Notes: generated by a model not told the origin, from the letters alone. 64,000 nucleotides of DNA from Microbacteriaceae bacterium (GCA_009780695.1 WQZN01000013.1:1-64000); one strand, 5' to 3'; shown: positions 36,450 through 45,467, counted from the first letter of the stretch. Translations and numbers: made by a program.

Positions 36450-37577
36450 TCAGACCAGTGGCGACCAGAGCTCGTCCTCGAGGCGCCAGTCGACCGGGGC
36501 GCCCGTGACCTCGAGCGCGTCGGTGAGCCAGACCGTCGCGCCCGGCGCCCAGCCGGCGAGCACAGTCGCCGCGGCATCCTCGACACCTGCGGCTTCGGCA
36601 TCCTCGACGGCGATCGCCCGCTCTGCCGCGCGCAGATAAGCCGCGCCCGTGACGTGCACCGCGTCCCATTCGGCGGCGACTGCCGGCCAGTCGGGCAGCA
36701 CCCAGCGCCCGTCGCGACCCGTGGCGAGCCCCCACACCTGGCGGCGCGATGCGGTGACGTCGAAGGGATGCCTGCGGCACAGCTCCGCCCAGTCCGCCGG
36801 CCCCGCGATCTCGAGCACGCGTGCACCCGCACGCGCCCGCGCCGGCCAGACCCGGGCGTGTTCCTCGCCCATCGAGTCCTCGAGGAAGTGCAGCGCAGCC
36901 GGTCCCGCTGCTCCGAGCTCGGCCGTCGACCACACCCCGCTGTACATCGGCAGCGCCCACCACGCGCCGCTCAGCGGCTGGCCGGGGTAGTTCGCGGCGT
37001 GTCGGGCGAACTGCGCCTCGTCGAGCTCGGCGCGCGAGCGCCAGCCCGCGAGCCGGGCCCCCGTCGTCGCGGGCTCGGGCCGCTCGGGCACGCGTCGCTC
37101 GCGCGTCTCGGGGTCGTCGTAGAAGAACCCGGTCACGAACTGGGGTGCGGCGAGCGGATGCCACAGCCACGCGGCCTCGGGCATCCGCCCCACCCGCTCC
37201 GCGACCGTGCGCAGCGCCTCGTCGAAGATCGGGTCCGCGAGCATGAGGTCGGTGCCGTCGGGCTCCTGCCAGGGACGGGCCGCGTCGACGGACGCGGTGA
37301 GGGCGGCGCCCAGCGTTCCGGGCCGCAGCACGAGGTCGTCGGCGGCGGCCGCGAGGTGCGCGGCGACGCCGGCCGCGGTGTCGGCGGGGCGCGCCGCGGG
37401 GGAGCCGCCCCACCCCGTCGCGAAGCCGAACGCGACGCCGCCCGAGCGCTCGAGGTCGCGCACCACGCCCCACGCCACGGCGTGCACGGACTCGTCGGCG
37501 CGGGCCGCGAGCTCCCACAGCATCCGCCGCCCGCGCGGCCCCTCGATCAGCTCGTCAGCGTGCGCATCCTCGTCCAC
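36450..37577 (-). CDS. hypothetical protein
   Basis: 375-residue soluble protein I do not recognise. It is rich in Trp, Ala, Pro and acidic residues, with segments such as WHPLAAPQFVTGFFYDDPETRERR, WWALPMYSGVWSTAEL and HPFDVTASRRQVWGLATGRDGRWVLPDW. No signal peptide or membrane helix is evident. GTG 37577 is chosen because it lies 6 nt from CAGGGT, a leaderless-like spacing; the ORF-track start at 38033 runs into the divergent khtT-like gene and is a shadow. It converges on the nucleotidyltransferase gene with 48 bp between stops. Confidence 0.7.
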   Translation of the reverse strand: MDEDAHADELIEGPRGRRMLWELAARADESVHAVAWGVVRDLERSGGVAFGFATGWGGSPAARPADTAAGVAAHLAAAADDLVLRPGTLGAALTASVDAARPWQEPDGTDLMLADPIFDEALRTVAERVGRMPEAAWLWHPLAAPQFVTGFFYDDPETRERRVPERPEPATTGARLAGWRSRAELDEAQFARHAANYPGQPLSGAWWALPMYSGVWSTAELGAAGPAALHFLEDSMGEEHARVWPARARAGARVLEIAGPADWAELCRRHPFDVTASRRQVWGLATGRDGRWVLPDWPAVAAEWDAVHVTGAAYLRAAERAIAVEDAEAAGVEDAAATVLAGWAPGATVWLTDALEVTGAPVDWRLEDELWSPLV

Positions 37578-37583
37578 GGCTCC

Positions 37584-37589
37584 ACCCTG
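37584..37589 (-). promoter_or_regulatory. weak candidate -10 box of the hypothetical gene
   Basis: CAGGGT on the minus strand, 6 nt before GTG 37577; first base deviates from TANNNT. Confidence 0.25.
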
Positions 37590-37598
37590 GCACCGCTC

Positions 37599-37670
37599 GC
37601 CTGCGCTGGGCGGCTCCACCGGCGCCGGACGGCGCGCCGCGTGGCGCAGGTGGGGCCGCCCAGCGCAGGC
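37599..37670. repeat. intergenic palindrome family B-like, copy 3
   Basis: GCCTGCGCTGGGCGGCTCCA pairs with TGGGGCCGCCCAGCGCAGGC. The TGCGCTGG-CGG core matches family B at 46191. Unlike most copies it lies between divergent genes. Confidence 0.7.
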
Positions 37671-37688
37671 GGGCGGCGGCCCCGCGCC

Positions 37689-37694
37689 TAAACT
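37689..37694 (+). promoter_or_regulatory. candidate leaderless -10 box of the khtTU-like operon
   Basis: TAAACT, 6 nt, then ATG 37701. Confidence 0.5.
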
Positions 37695-37700
37695 GGCCGC

Positions 37701-38243
37701 ATGACGGAAGTCCGGCGGACCAAGCTGCCCGGTGTCGGCATGCTGCACACCTTCTATCCCGAGGACGGGGGCAAGGTCGGCGTCGTCGCACACCGCAGCG
37801 GCGCGAACGACCTCGTCATGATCGACGACCCCTCGAACCCCGACGAGGCGGTCAAGATCACCCTGCGCCTCACGGAGGACGAGGCGCACACCCTCGCCGA
37901 GCTGCTCGGCGGCACGCAGATCACCGAGAGCCTGCAGGCGCTCGACCAGATCCCGGGCCTCAGCATCGACTGGTTCACGGTCGACTACGACGACGCCATC
38001 GCCGGCAAGCCGCTCGGCAAGCCCGCCGATCACGGCTTCGTCGGCGTCACGGTCGTCGCGGTCGTGCGCGGCGAGACCACGAACCCGGGCCCCGGCATCG
38101 ACTTCACGGTGTTCCCGGGTGACACGCTCGTCGTCGCGGGCAGCCCCGAGAAGGTCGCGAAGACCTTCGCCTACTTCCGCACGGGGACTGTGCCGATGAC
38201 CTCCGCCATCCCCACCGCACCCGCCGCGCAGCCCGAAAGCTGA
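37701..38243 (+). CDS. KhtT-like K+/H+ antiporter regulatory subunit (RCK_C domain)
   Basis: Cytoplasmic regulatory subunit of the antiporter encoded next. 180 residues: an N-terminal domain (MTEVRRTKLPGVGMLHTFYPEDGGKVGVVAHRSG, residues 1-~70) and an RCK_C/TrkA-C domain (about 95-165, GKPLGKPADHGFVGVTVVAVVRG ... FPGDTLVVAGSPEKV). RCK_C domains of KhtT-type proteins can bind c-di-AMP. The stop is 2 bp before the antiporter start, so the two are cotranslated. Confidence 0.88.
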   Translation: MTEVRRTKLPGVGMLHTFYPEDGGKVGVVAHRSGANDLVMIDDPSNPDEAVKITLRLTEDEAHTLAELLGGTQITESLQALDQIPGLSIDWFTVDYDDAIAGKPLGKPADHGFVGVTVVAVVRGETTNPGPGIDFTVFPGDTLVVAGSPEKVAKTFAYFRTGTVPMTSAIPTAPAAQPES

Positions 38244-38245
38244 AC

Positions 38246-39514
38246 GTGCACCGCGCTGCCGCGCTCGCCGCGGGGTCGACCGATCACGCCCACCTCGGCA
38301 CGCAGCTGATCACGCTCGGCGTCCTGTTCGTCTTCGCCTACGTGCTCGGCCGTCTCGCGAAGCGCGTCGGCCTGCCGGCGATCCCCGTCTACATGGTCGT
38401 CGGGCTGCTCGCGAGCCCGAACACGCACGCGTTCCCGCTCGATTTCCAGGCGGCGGATGTCCAGCTCGTCGCCGTGTTCGGCCTGATCCTGCTGCTGTTC
38501 TCGCTGGGCCTCGAGTTCGATCAGGACGAGTTCTTCGGCAGCCTCGGCAAGCTCGTCGTCTCGGGCGGCACCTACGTCGCGCTGAACCTCGGCATCGGCC
38601 TCGCCTTCGGCTTCTGGGTCGGCTGGGGCACGCGCGAGGCCCTCATCATCGCGGGCATGACCGCGACATCCTCGAGCGCGATCGTCACCAAGCTGCTCAT
38701 CGAGCTGCGCCGCCTGACGAACGCCGAGACGCCGATGATCCTCGGCGTCACGGTCGTCGAGGACATCTTCATCGCGATCTACCTGGCGATCGTCTCGGCC
38801 GCGCTCAGCCATGCGACGGGCTTCTGGCCGATCGCGCTGCGGCTCGTGCTCGACTTCCTGTTCATCGTGCTGATGTTCGCCCTCGCGCGCTGGGGCGGGA
38901 AGTACGTCTCGCGGCTGCTCAAGACGAACGACGACGAGCTGTTCACCGTGCTGTTCTTCGGCCTCGCCGTCGTGTTCGGCGGCATCGGCGAGGAGATCGG
39001 CGTGACCGACGCGATCGGGGCGTTCCTCATCGGCGTCGTGCTCGGCGCCACCCGCTACCACGCGCGCATCGAGCGCGTCACGATCCCGCTGCGGGACATC
39101 TTCGCCGCGTTCTTCTTCCTGAACTTCGGTCTCGACCTCGATGTGGCGCAGTTCGGCGGGGTCGCGTGGGTCGTGGTGGCCGCCGTCATCCTCACCCTCG
39201 GCCTCAACTTCGGCGCGAGCCAGCTGATCGCGCGGATGAACGGCTTCGGGGTGGAGGCCGGGATCAACACCTTCGTGATCCTGCAGAACCGCGGCGAGTT
39301 CGCGCTGATCCTCGCGACGCTCGCCGTCGGGGCGGGGCTCGACGAGCGCCTCACGCCGTTCGCCGGCCTGTATGTCCTGATCATGGCCGTCATCGGGCCG
39401 CTCATGGCGGCGAACTCGGAGCGCGTGAACACGCGGATCCGGAAGCGGCGCGTGCGGCGCAACCTGGCGAAGGCGGCCGCGCTCGCGGCTGCTTCCCAGC
39501 TTGTTGAAGAGTGA
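38246..39514 (+). CDS. KhtU-like cation:proton antiporter (CPA2)
   Basis: K+(or Na+)/H+ antiporter membrane subunit. 422 residues with about 12 hydrophobic helices; CPA2 motifs include LGRLAKRVGLPAIPVYMVVGLLASP, LFSLGLEFDQDEF, GMTATSSSAIVTKLL, GGIGEEIGVTDAIGAFLIGVVLG and FFLNFGLDLD. It has no fused RCK domain, fitting a two-subunit KhtT/KhtU arrangement. GTG start. It probably exports K+ when cytoplasmic pH or K+ is high. Confidence 0.92.
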   Translation: MHRAAALAAGSTDHAHLGTQLITLGVLFVFAYVLGRLAKRVGLPAIPVYMVVGLLASPNTHAFPLDFQAADVQLVAVFGLILLLFSLGLEFDQDEFFGSLGKLVVSGGTYVALNLGIGLAFGFWVGWGTREALIIAGMTATSSSAIVTKLLIELRRLTNAETPMILGVTVVEDIFIAIYLAIVSAALSHATGFWPIALRLVLDFLFIVLMFALARWGGKYVSRLLKTNDDELFTVLFFGLAVVFGGIGEEIGVTDAIGAFLIGVVLGATRYHARIERVTIPLRDIFAAFFFLNFGLDLDVAQFGGVAWVVVAAVILTLGLNFGASQLIARMNGFGVEAGINTFVILQNRGEFALILATLAVGAGLDERLTPFAGLYVLIMAVIGPLMAANSERVNTRIRKRRVRRNLAKAAALAAASQLVEE

Positions 39515-39561
39515 ACCCTGTCGAATAGTCCTGTCGACTCGACCTCGCCCGAAAGCCGTAT

Positions 39562-40449
39562 GTGAATCCTGAGCACGCCCCCCACCCCGGCGACCTGACC
39601 CTGATGCGGGTGATGCGCCGCCCCCGCTGGATCGGCGTGCTCCTCATCGCACTCGCCGTCGCGGCGGCCTTCGCCTTCCTCGGCCGCTGGCAGCTCGACC
39701 GCGCGCTCGCGGCGCGCCAGGTCGGCCCGCAGATCACCGAGACGACCCACCCCCTGCAGGACGTGATCGGCCCCGGTGCGGCGATCGCGAACGACCGCGT
39801 CGGCCAGCTCACGACGGTCGACGTGACGACCGTGCCGGCCGACTACCTGCTCATCGAGGACCGCGACAACGACAGCGGCGCCCGCGGGTACTGGGTCGTC
39901 GCGCACACGATCGTGAGCAGCGGGCGGGATGCCGGCGCCCACCTCGCCGTCGCACGCGGCTTCACCCCCGACCGCGCGACCGCGCTCTCGGTGGTGCGGC
40001 GGCTCGAGGCATCCGCCCCCGAGCAGCTCGCCCTCACCGGCCGCATCCAGCCGACCGATCCGCCGCAGCAGCCCGAGGACAGCATGGCCGGGAACCCGCC
40101 CGCCATGAAGGACATGGCCGTCGCGATCCTGATCAACCACTGGTCGCAGCTCGGCCCCGACCCGCAGTTCTTCGAGGCCTACTTCGTCGCGAAGAACGCG
40201 GTGCCGACCGGCCTCGTGCCGATCTACTCGCCCGCGCCGATCGAGCAGAAGTCGATCGACTGGCTCAACGCGTTCTACGCCGCCGAGTGGGTCGTGTTCG
40301 CCGGCTTCGCCGTGTACCTCTGGTACCGGCTCGCGAAGGACGCCTGGGAGCGCGAGGTCGACGACCTCGCCGAGGCGGCCGCTGCGGCTGCCGGGGAGGC
40401 CTCGGCCGAGGCATCCGACATTCCCACGGATTCACAGAAAGTAGACTGA
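39562..40449 (+). CDS. SURF1 family cytochrome oxidase assembly protein
   Basis: Membrane factor for heme-copper oxidase biogenesis. 295 residues with two flanking TM helices, WIGVLLIALAVAAAFAFLGRWQLDRA near the N-terminus and FYAAEWVVFAGFAVYLWYRLA near the C-terminus, and a long extracytoplasmic middle (RGYWVVAHTIVSS, VARGFTPDRA). The C-terminal ~30 residues are Ala/Glu-rich. The GTG start has a weak site. The promoter of the next gene lies inside its last codons. Confidence 0.88.
   Translation: MNPEHAPHPGDLTLMRVMRRPRWIGVLLIALAVAAAFAFLGRWQLDRALAARQVGPQITETTHPLQDVIGPGAAIANDRVGQLTTVDVTTVPADYLLIEDRDNDSGARGYWVVAHTIVSSGRDAGAHLAVARGFTPDRATALSVVRRLEASAPEQLALTGRIQPTDPPQQPEDSMAGNPPAMKDMAVAILINHWSQLGPDPQFFEAYFVAKNAVPTGLVPIYSPAPIEQKSIDWLNAFYAAEWVVFAGFAVYLWYRLAKDAWEREVDDLAEAAAAAAGEASAEASDIPTDSQKVD
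40442..40447 (+). promoter_or_regulatory. candidate leaderless -10 box of DUF3817-guaA
   Basis: TAGACT, 7 nt, then ATG 40455; overlaps the SURF1 stop codon. Confidence 0.45.
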
Positions 40450-40454
40450 TTCCT

Positions 40455-40988
40455 ATGCAGCAGGCCGCCCCCTCCACCGATGAGGGCACCTACCTGTCCC
40501 GCCTGTGGGAGCAGCTGCGCAGCGTCAAGGGCGCCCGCCCCCGCGCGGCCGATCTGCCGAAGGTGCCGGCGGCGCTGAAGCTCTACCAGGTCACCGCGTG
40601 GATCACCGGCATCATGCTGCTGCTGCTGTGTGCCGAGATGATCGTGAAGTACGGCTTCGGGCACTGGGTCTACGCCTTCCAGCCCGGCGAGCCGCTCATC
40701 TCGTTCCCGCCCGTCAACCCGGCCACCGACCCCTACCTCAAGGGCGTCAACCTGTCGATCGCGGTGCTCATCGTCCACGGCTGGCTGTACGTGCTCTACC
40801 TCTTCGCTGACTTCCGGCTGTGGAGCCTGATGCGGATGCCGTTCACCAAGTTCGTGCAGATCGCGCTCGGCGGCGTGATCCCGTTCATGTCCTTCATCGT
40901 CGAAGGGCTGATCACGAAGCAGGTCCAGACCTATCTCGCTGAGCACCCCCAGCCCGCTGGGAACACCGGAGGACGGAATGAGCACTGA
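40455..40988 (+). CDS. DUF3817 membrane protein
   Basis: 177-residue membrane protein of unknown function with three or more helices ([62 protein letters not shown]), a DUF3817 pattern. The N-terminal ~45 residues are soluble and basic. It overlaps guaA by 11 bp and so is probably cotranslated with it. In mycobacteria a related small membrane gene also lies next to guaA. Confidence 0.85.
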   Translation: MQQAAPSTDEGTYLSRLWEQLRSVKGARPRAADLPKVPAALKLYQVTAWITGIMLLLLCAEMIVKYGFGHWVYAFQPGEPLISFPPVNPATDPYLKGVNLSIAVLIVHGWLYVLYLFADFRLWSLMRMPFTKFVQIALGGVIPFMSFIVEGLITKQVQTYLAEHPQPAGNTGGRNEH

Positions 40989-42555
40989 GCAAGAGGGCCG
41001 GCCGGTTCTCGTCGTCGACTTCGGCGCGCAGTACGCGCAGCTGATCGCACGGCGGGTGCGCGAGGCATCCGTCTACTCCGAGATCGTGCCGCACACGATC
41101 ACCGCCGCCGAGGTCGCGGCCAAGAACCCGGCCGGCATCATCCTCTCGGGCGGTCCCTCGTCGGTGTACGAAGAGGGCGCGCCCGCCTTCGACTCCGGCG
41201 TGTTCGAGCTCGGCGTGCCGACGCTCGGCATCTGCTACGGCTTCCAGGTCATGGCGCAGGCGCTGGGCGGCGAGGTCGCCCAGACCGGCCGCCGCGAGTA
41301 CGGCGCGACGGATGTCACCGTCAGCGCCTCCGGAACGCTGCTCGCCGACCAGCCCGCCGAGCAGGTCACCTGGATGAGCCACGGCGACTCGGTCTCGCGC
41401 GCGCCCGAGGGCTTCGACGTGCTCGCGTCGTCGGACGCGACGCCCGTCGCCGCCTTCGCCAACGACGAGAAGAAGTTCTACGGCGTGCAGTGGCACCCCG
41501 AGGTGAAGCACTCCGAGTACGGTCAGGGGCTGCTCGAGAACTTCCTGCACCGGGCCGCCGGCATCCGCGCCGACTGGACGAGCGAGAACGTCATCGAGAC
41601 GCAGGTCGCGCGCATCCGCGAGCAGGTCGGCAACGCGCGCGTCATCTCGGCGCTGTCGGGCGGCGTCGACTCAGCCGTCTCGACCGCGCTCGTGCACAAG
41701 GCCGTCGGCGACCAGCTCACTGCCGTGTTCGTCGACCACGGGCTGCTGCGCGCCGGCGAGCGGCAGCAGGTCGAAGAGGACTACGTCGCCTCGACGGGCG
41801 TGCGGCTCATCACGGTCGACGCCCGTGACACGTTCCTCGGCCACCTCGAGGGCGTCACCGACCCCGAGCAGAAGCGCAAGATCATCGGCCGCGAGTTCAT
41901 CCGTGCCTTCGAGAAGGTGCAGCGCGAGCTCGTCGCCGAGGCGGCGGCCGAGGGCGGCGAGCCGGTCAAGTTCCTCGTGCAGGGCACGCTCTACCCCGAT
42001 GTGGTCGAGTCGGGCGGCGGCGCCGGCACGGCGAACATCAAGAGCCACCACAATGTCGGCGGCCTGCCCGACGACCTCGACTTCGAGCTCGTCGAGCCGC
42101 TGCGCGCGCTGTTCAAGGACGAGGTGCGGGCCGTCGGGCGCGAGCTCGGCATCCCCGAGGCCATCGTCTCGCGTCAGCCGTTCCCCGGGCCCGGTCTCGC
42201 GATCCGCATCGTCGGCGAGGTGACGCCCGATCGTCTCGCGATCCTGCGTCAGGCCGACGCGATCGCGCGCGCCGAGCTCACCGCGGCGGGCCTCGACGGC
42301 GAGATCTGGCAGTGCCCGGTCGTGCTGCTGGCGGATGTCCGTTCCGTCGGCGTCCAGGGCGACGGCCGCACCTACGGCCACCCGATCGTGCTGCGCCCGG
42401 TGTCGTCGGAGGACGCGATGACCGCCGACTGGACCCGGGTGCCCTTCGACGTGCTCGCCCGCATCTCGAACCGCATCACCAACGAGGTGCGCGAGGTCAA
42501 CCGCGTCGTGCTCGACGTCACGTCGAAGCCGCCGGGGACCATCGAGTGGGAGTGA
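40978..42555 (+). CDS. guaA: GMP synthase (glutamine-hydrolyzing)
   Basis: Converts XMP to GMP using glutamine and ATP. 525 residues: class I amidotransferase domain with [20 protein letters not shown], catalytic Cys in [10 protein letters not shown] and [12 protein letters not shown]; the ATP-PPase domain has the P-loop [12 protein letters not shown], and the C-terminal dimerisation domain ends [23 protein letters not shown] site upstream, inside the DUF3817 gene. Acts downstream of GuaB in this window. Followed by a strong terminator. Confidence 0.98.
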   Translation: MSTEQEGRPVLVVDFGAQYAQLIARRVREASVYSEIVPHTITAAEVAAKNPAGIILSGGPSSVYEEGAPAFDSGVFELGVPTLGICYGFQVMAQALGGEVAQTGRREYGATDVTVSASGTLLADQPAEQVTWMSHGDSVSRAPEGFDVLASSDATPVAAFANDEKKFYGVQWHPEVKHSEYGQGLLENFLHRAAGIRADWTSENVIETQVARIREQVGNARVISALSGGVDSAVSTALVHKAVGDQLTAVFVDHGLLRAGERQQVEEDYVASTGVRLITVDARDTFLGHLEGVTDPEQKRKIIGREFIRAFEKVQRELVAEAAAEGGEPVKFLVQGTLYPDVVESGGGAGTANIKSHHNVGGLPDDLDFELVEPLRALFKDEVRAVGRELGIPEAIVSRQPFPGPGLAIRIVGEVTPDRLAILRQADAIARAELTAAGLDGEIWQCPVVLLADVRSVGVQGDGRTYGHPIVLRPVSSEDAMTADWTRVPFDVLARISNRITNEVREVNRVVLDVTSKPPGTIEWE

Positions 42556-42563
42556 GTCCGTAG

Positions 42564-42591
42564 CGGAAGCCGCCCTTCGGGGCGGCTTCCG
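42564..42591 (+). terminator. guaA terminator
   Basis: CGGAAGCCGCCC-TTCG-GGGCGGCTTCCG, a 12-bp perfect stem with a TTCG tetraloop, followed by TCGTTTGC. Confidence 0.85.
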
Positions 42592-42606
42592 TCGTTTGCG
42601 CACCCT

Positions 42607-42688
42607 GTGCGGCACATTTTCCAGTGCCGGGCATACCGGTGCAGTGGCCGGGATATGCCCCACAGTAGAAAATGTGCCCGACGGCACC
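42607..42688. repeat. intergenic palindrome family C, copy 2
   Basis: The right arm read backwards, GGGCACATTTTCTACTGTGG, matches the left arm of copy 1 at 27620. The left arm CGGCACATTTTCCAGTGCC is more degenerate. Lies between the guaA terminator and the NUDIX gene. Confidence 0.8.
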
Positions 42689-42696
42689 GGGCCGGG

Positions 42697-42702
42697 CAGG
42701 AT
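42697..42702 (+). promoter_or_regulatory. candidate -10 box of the NUDIX gene
   Basis: CAGGAT, 6 nt, then GTG 42709. First base deviates from TANNNT. Confidence 0.3.
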
Positions 42703-42708
42703 TGACGC

Positions 42709-43254
42709 GTGGATGTCGATGACCTGATCACCCGATTGCGGGGGCTCCCCGCGTCCGATGCCCGTGAGGCCTTCCTGGGCTTCGCGACCGAGCGCGGCGA
42801 CGCCGCCTGGCAGCGCGAGGGCGGCCCCGAACACGTCACGGCCTCGGCCTTCGTGTTCTCGCCCGACCTTGCCCAGGTGCTGCTGTGCTTCCACAAGAAG
42901 GGCCGGTTCTGGGTGCAGTTCGGCGGCCACATCGACCCGGAGGACGCCACCGTCGCGGAGGCGGCGCAGCGGGAGGCGCGGGAGGAATCCGGCATCCCCG
43001 ACCTCGAGCTCGCGAGCGGGGCGATCACCGACCTCGACCGGCACGACCTCCACGGCGGATTCAGCTGCGCCGCGCACTGGGACATCGGCTTCGTCGCGTT
43101 CGTCGCGCCCGACGCGCGCATCGAGGTGAGCGAGGAGAGCGAGGATGTCCGCTGGTTCCCCGTGGACGCCCCGCCCGCCGAGGTGCCCGAGCGGTTCGAG
43201 CGCCGACTCGCCGCCGCGCGGGGGCTCGCGGCATCCCTGCAGAAAAAACTCTGA
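42709..43254 (+). CDS. NUDIX hydrolase
   Basis: Hydrolase of nucleoside diphosphate derivatives, substrate unknown. 181 residues: the Nudix helix region is QFGGHIDPEDATVAEAAQREAREESGI, in the GGH..E..AA.REA.EE.G variant; WDIGFVAFVAP and DVRWFPVDAPP follow. N-terminal ~35 residues form a helical extension. Start GTG 42709 follows CAGGAT by 6 nt. No operon partner is obvious. Confidence 0.88.
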   Translation: MDVDDLITRLRGLPASDAREAFLGFATERGDAAWQREGGPEHVTASAFVFSPDLAQVLLCFHKKGRFWVQFGGHIDPEDATVAEAAQREAREESGIPDLELASGAITDLDRHDLHGGFSCAAHWDIGFVAFVAPDARIEVSEESEDVRWFPVDAPPAEVPERFERRLAAARGLAASLQKKL

Positions 43255-43259
43255 CCCCG

Positions 43260-43288
43260 CGTCGATCTGAGCCTTCCCCGCTCGACGC
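43260..43288 (+). promoter_or_regulatory. candidate ECF42-type promoter for the DGPF-sigma operon
   Basis: CGTCGA (43260-43265) and CGACGC (43283-43288) are 17 bp apart. From memory, ECF42 promoters use TGTCGA at -35 and a CGAC/CGTC core at -10. The same bases also form a perfect 9-bp inverted repeat (CCGCGTCGA/TCGACGCGG), which could instead be a terminator of the NUDIX gene. Confidence 0.3.
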
Positions 43289-43339
43289 GGAGGTGGAAGG
43301 GTCGTGACGAGAGCGACCCGCAGACCGAGGAGGGTTCTG

Positions 43340-43795
43340 ATGACCACCTACATGCTGATCATGCGCACCGCCGATGAGGCGGCCGCCAATCAGGCCATCG
43401 CCGAAGCCGGTCTCGACTTCGAGAAGATGATCGAGACGATGGGCCGGTACAACGAGGAACTGCTCGCCGCGGGCGTGCTCGTGAGCTGCGAGGGGCTGGA
43501 TGACCCGTCCACGGGCGCCGTCGTCGACTTCGGCTCCACGCCGCCCGTCGTCACCGACGGCCCCTACGGCGAGACGAAGGAGCTGTTCAACGGCTACTGG
43601 ATCGTCGACGTGGCCGACAAGGCCGAGGCCGTCGCCTGGGCCTCGAAGGCGCCGCTCGGCCCCGGGGTGCAGATCGAGATCCGCCGGGTGCCGTCGATCG
43701 ACGAGTTCCCGCTGGACAACGAGTACATCGTGCGCGAGAAGCAATGGCGCACCGACCTGCTGCGCCGCCAGGCCGACAAGGCCGAGGGGAAGTAG
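43340..43795 (+). CDS. DGPF/YciI family protein 1
   Basis: Small dimeric alpha+beta-barrel protein of the YCII/DGPF family. 151 residues from ATG 43340 (GAGGAGGG upstream): TYMLIMRTADEAA, MGRYNEELLAAGVLVSCEGLDDP and the namesake PPVVTDGPYGETKELFNGYWIVD. Function unknown; genes of this type travel with ECF42 sigma factors and are thought to be their targets. The second paralog starts 2 bp after this stop. Confidence 0.9.
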   Translation: MTTYMLIMRTADEAAANQAIAEAGLDFEKMIETMGRYNEELLAAGVLVSCEGLDDPSTGAVVDFGSTPPVVTDGPYGETKELFNGYWIVDVADKAEAVAWASKAPLGPGVQIEIRRVPSIDEFPLDNEYIVREKQWRTDLLRRQADKAEGK

Positions 43796-43797
43796 CC

Positions 43798-44220
43798 GTG
43801 TCGAAGTTCATGCTGATCATGCGGGCGACGCCCGAGGCGGTCGCGGCGTTCGCCGAGGCCGACTTCACCGAGGTGATCGCCGCGATGGGGGCCTACAACG
43901 AGTCGATGCTCAAGGCCGGCGTGATGGTCGGCGGCGACGGGCTCGCGCCCGAGCCGGGCCTCGTCGTGTCCTTCGACGAGACCCCGCCGGTGGTCACCGA
44001 CGGCCCCTACGGCGAGACGAAGGAGCTGTTCAACGGCTTCTGGGTGCTCGAGGTGCCCACCATCGAGGAGGCCGCCGAGTGGGCGCGCCGCGCGCCGCTC
44101 ACCCCCGGCAACAAGATCGAGGTGCGGCGCATCACCGGCCCCGATGACTTCCCCGCCGACAACGAGTGGATCCAGAAGGAAGAGGAGTGGCGGGCGAACG
44201 GGTACTCCCCGACGGAGTGA
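43798..44220 (+). CDS. DGPF/YciI family protein 2
   Basis: 140-residue paralog of the preceding gene from GTG 43798: SKFMLIMRATPEAV, MGAYNESMLKAGVMVGGDGL and PPVVTDGPYGETKELFNGFWVLE. Both share the identical VVTDGPYGETKELFNG core, so they arose by tandem duplication. It ends inside or against the sigma factor start (GTGA at 44217), so all three genes are one unit. Confidence 0.9.
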   Translation: MSKFMLIMRATPEAVAAFAEADFTEVIAAMGAYNESMLKAGVMVGGDGLAPEPGLVVSFDETPPVVTDGPYGETKELFNGFWVLEVPTIEEAAEWARRAPLTPGNKIEVRRITGPDDFPADNEWIQKEEEWRANGYSPTE

Positions 44221-45467
44221 CCGCCCGCCGTGCCGTCGAGGCCGTCTGGCGCATCGAGTCGGCGCGCATCGTCGCGACCCTGACCCGTTTCACGGGCGAC
44301 TTCGCGCTCGCCGAGGACATCGCCCAGGAGGCGCTCGCCGAGGCGCTCGCATCCTGGCCCCGGGCCGGTGTGCCCGCCAACCCGGGGGCGTGGCTCGTCG
44401 CGGTCGGCAAGCGGCGCGCGATCGACGGGTGGCGGCGCGACGCGGCGCGCGACGTGCGCTATGCGGCGCTCGCGCGCGAGCTGGGCGAGGCGGATGCCGC
44501 GGCCGCGGCATCCTCGACGCCGCCCTGGGACCCCGACGCGATCGACGACGACGTGCTGCGCCTCGTGTTCATCGCCTGTCACCCCGTGCTGTCGCGCGAG
44601 GCGTCGATCGCGCTGACGCTGCGCACGGTCGCGGGCCTGTCGACCGAGGCGATCGCGCGGGCGTTCCTCGTGCCGGTCGCGACCGTGCAGCAGCGCATCG
44701 TGCGCGCGAAGAAGACGCTCTCGGCCGCGGCGGTGCCGTTCGAGGTGCCGCCGCGTGACGAGTACCCGGCGCGGCTGTCGGCCGTGCTGTCGGTCGTCTA
44801 CCTGATCTTCAACGAGGGCTACGCGGCCGCGTCGGGGGCGGAATGGATGCGTGCCGACCTCGCGCGCGAGGCGCTGCGTCTCGGCCGCGTGCTCGCCGAG
44901 CTCGTGCCGCGCGAGCCCGAGGCGCACGGGCTGGTCGCCCTCATGGAGTTCCTCGTCGCGCGCTTCCCCGCGCGGCTCTCGGCGGCAGGCGAGCCCGTGC
45001 TGCTCGCCGATCAGGACCGCTCGCGCTGGGACCGCATGCTGATCGCGCGCGGGCGCGCGGCGCTCGCCCGGGCGGATTCCCTGGGCCGGGGCCGCGGCGC
45101 GTACGGCCTGCAGGCCGCCATCGCCGAGTGCCACGACGTCGCACCGTCGGTCGGCGAGACCGACTGGGGGCGCATCGTGGTGCTCTACGAGGCGCTCGGC
45201 CGCATCGCGCCGTCGCCCGTCGTCGAGCTCAACCGGGCCGTCGCGGTGTCGCAGGCCGAGGGGCTGGCTACGGCGCTGCGGATCGTGGACTCGCTCGCGG
45301 CATCCGGCTCGCTCGCCGGCTACGGGCTGCTGCCGAGCGTGCGCGGCGAGCTGCTGACCCGGCTGGGGCGCACCGATGAGGCGCGGGCGGAGTTCGAGAA
45401 GGCGATCGCCCTGACGTCGAACGAGCGGGAGCACGCGGTGCTCGTCGCGAAGGTCCGCGCGCTCTGA
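44187..45467 (+). CDS. ECF42-type RNA polymerase sigma factor with C-terminal TPR-like extension
   Basis: Extracytoplasmic-function-class sigma factor. Sigma-2 region: RIVATLTRFTGDFALAEDIAQEALAEALASWP; sigma-4 region: LTLRTVAGLSTEAIARAFLVPVATVQQRIVRAKKTL. The ~240-residue C-terminal extension contains YLIFNEGYAAASG, GLVALMEFLVARFPARLSAAG, WDRMLIARGRAAL, VLYEALGRIAPSPVVELNRAVAVS and a final TPR-like RGELLTRLGRTDEARAEFEKAI, which defines ECF42. No anti-sigma gene is adjacent, as is usual for this group. Start may be GTG 44187 (AAGGA upstream) or GTG 44217 (GTGA overlap). Confidence 0.9.
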   Translation: MAGERVLPDGVTARRAVEAVWRIESARIVATLTRFTGDFALAEDIAQEALAEALASWPRAGVPANPGAWLVAVGKRRAIDGWRRDAARDVRYAALARELGEADAAAAASSTPPWDPDAIDDDVLRLVFIACHPVLSREASIALTLRTVAGLSTEAIARAFLVPVATVQQRIVRAKKTLSAAAVPFEVPPRDEYPARLSAVLSVVYLIFNEGYAAASGAEWMRADLAREALRLGRVLAELVPREPEAHGLVALMEFLVARFPARLSAAGEPVLLADQDRSRWDRMLIARGRAALARADSLGRGRGAYGLQAAIAECHDVAPSVGETDWGRIVVLYEALGRIAPSPVVELNRAVAVSQAEGLATALRIVDSLAASGSLAGYGLLPSVRGELLTRLGRTDEARAEFEKAIALTSNEREHAVLVAKVRAL

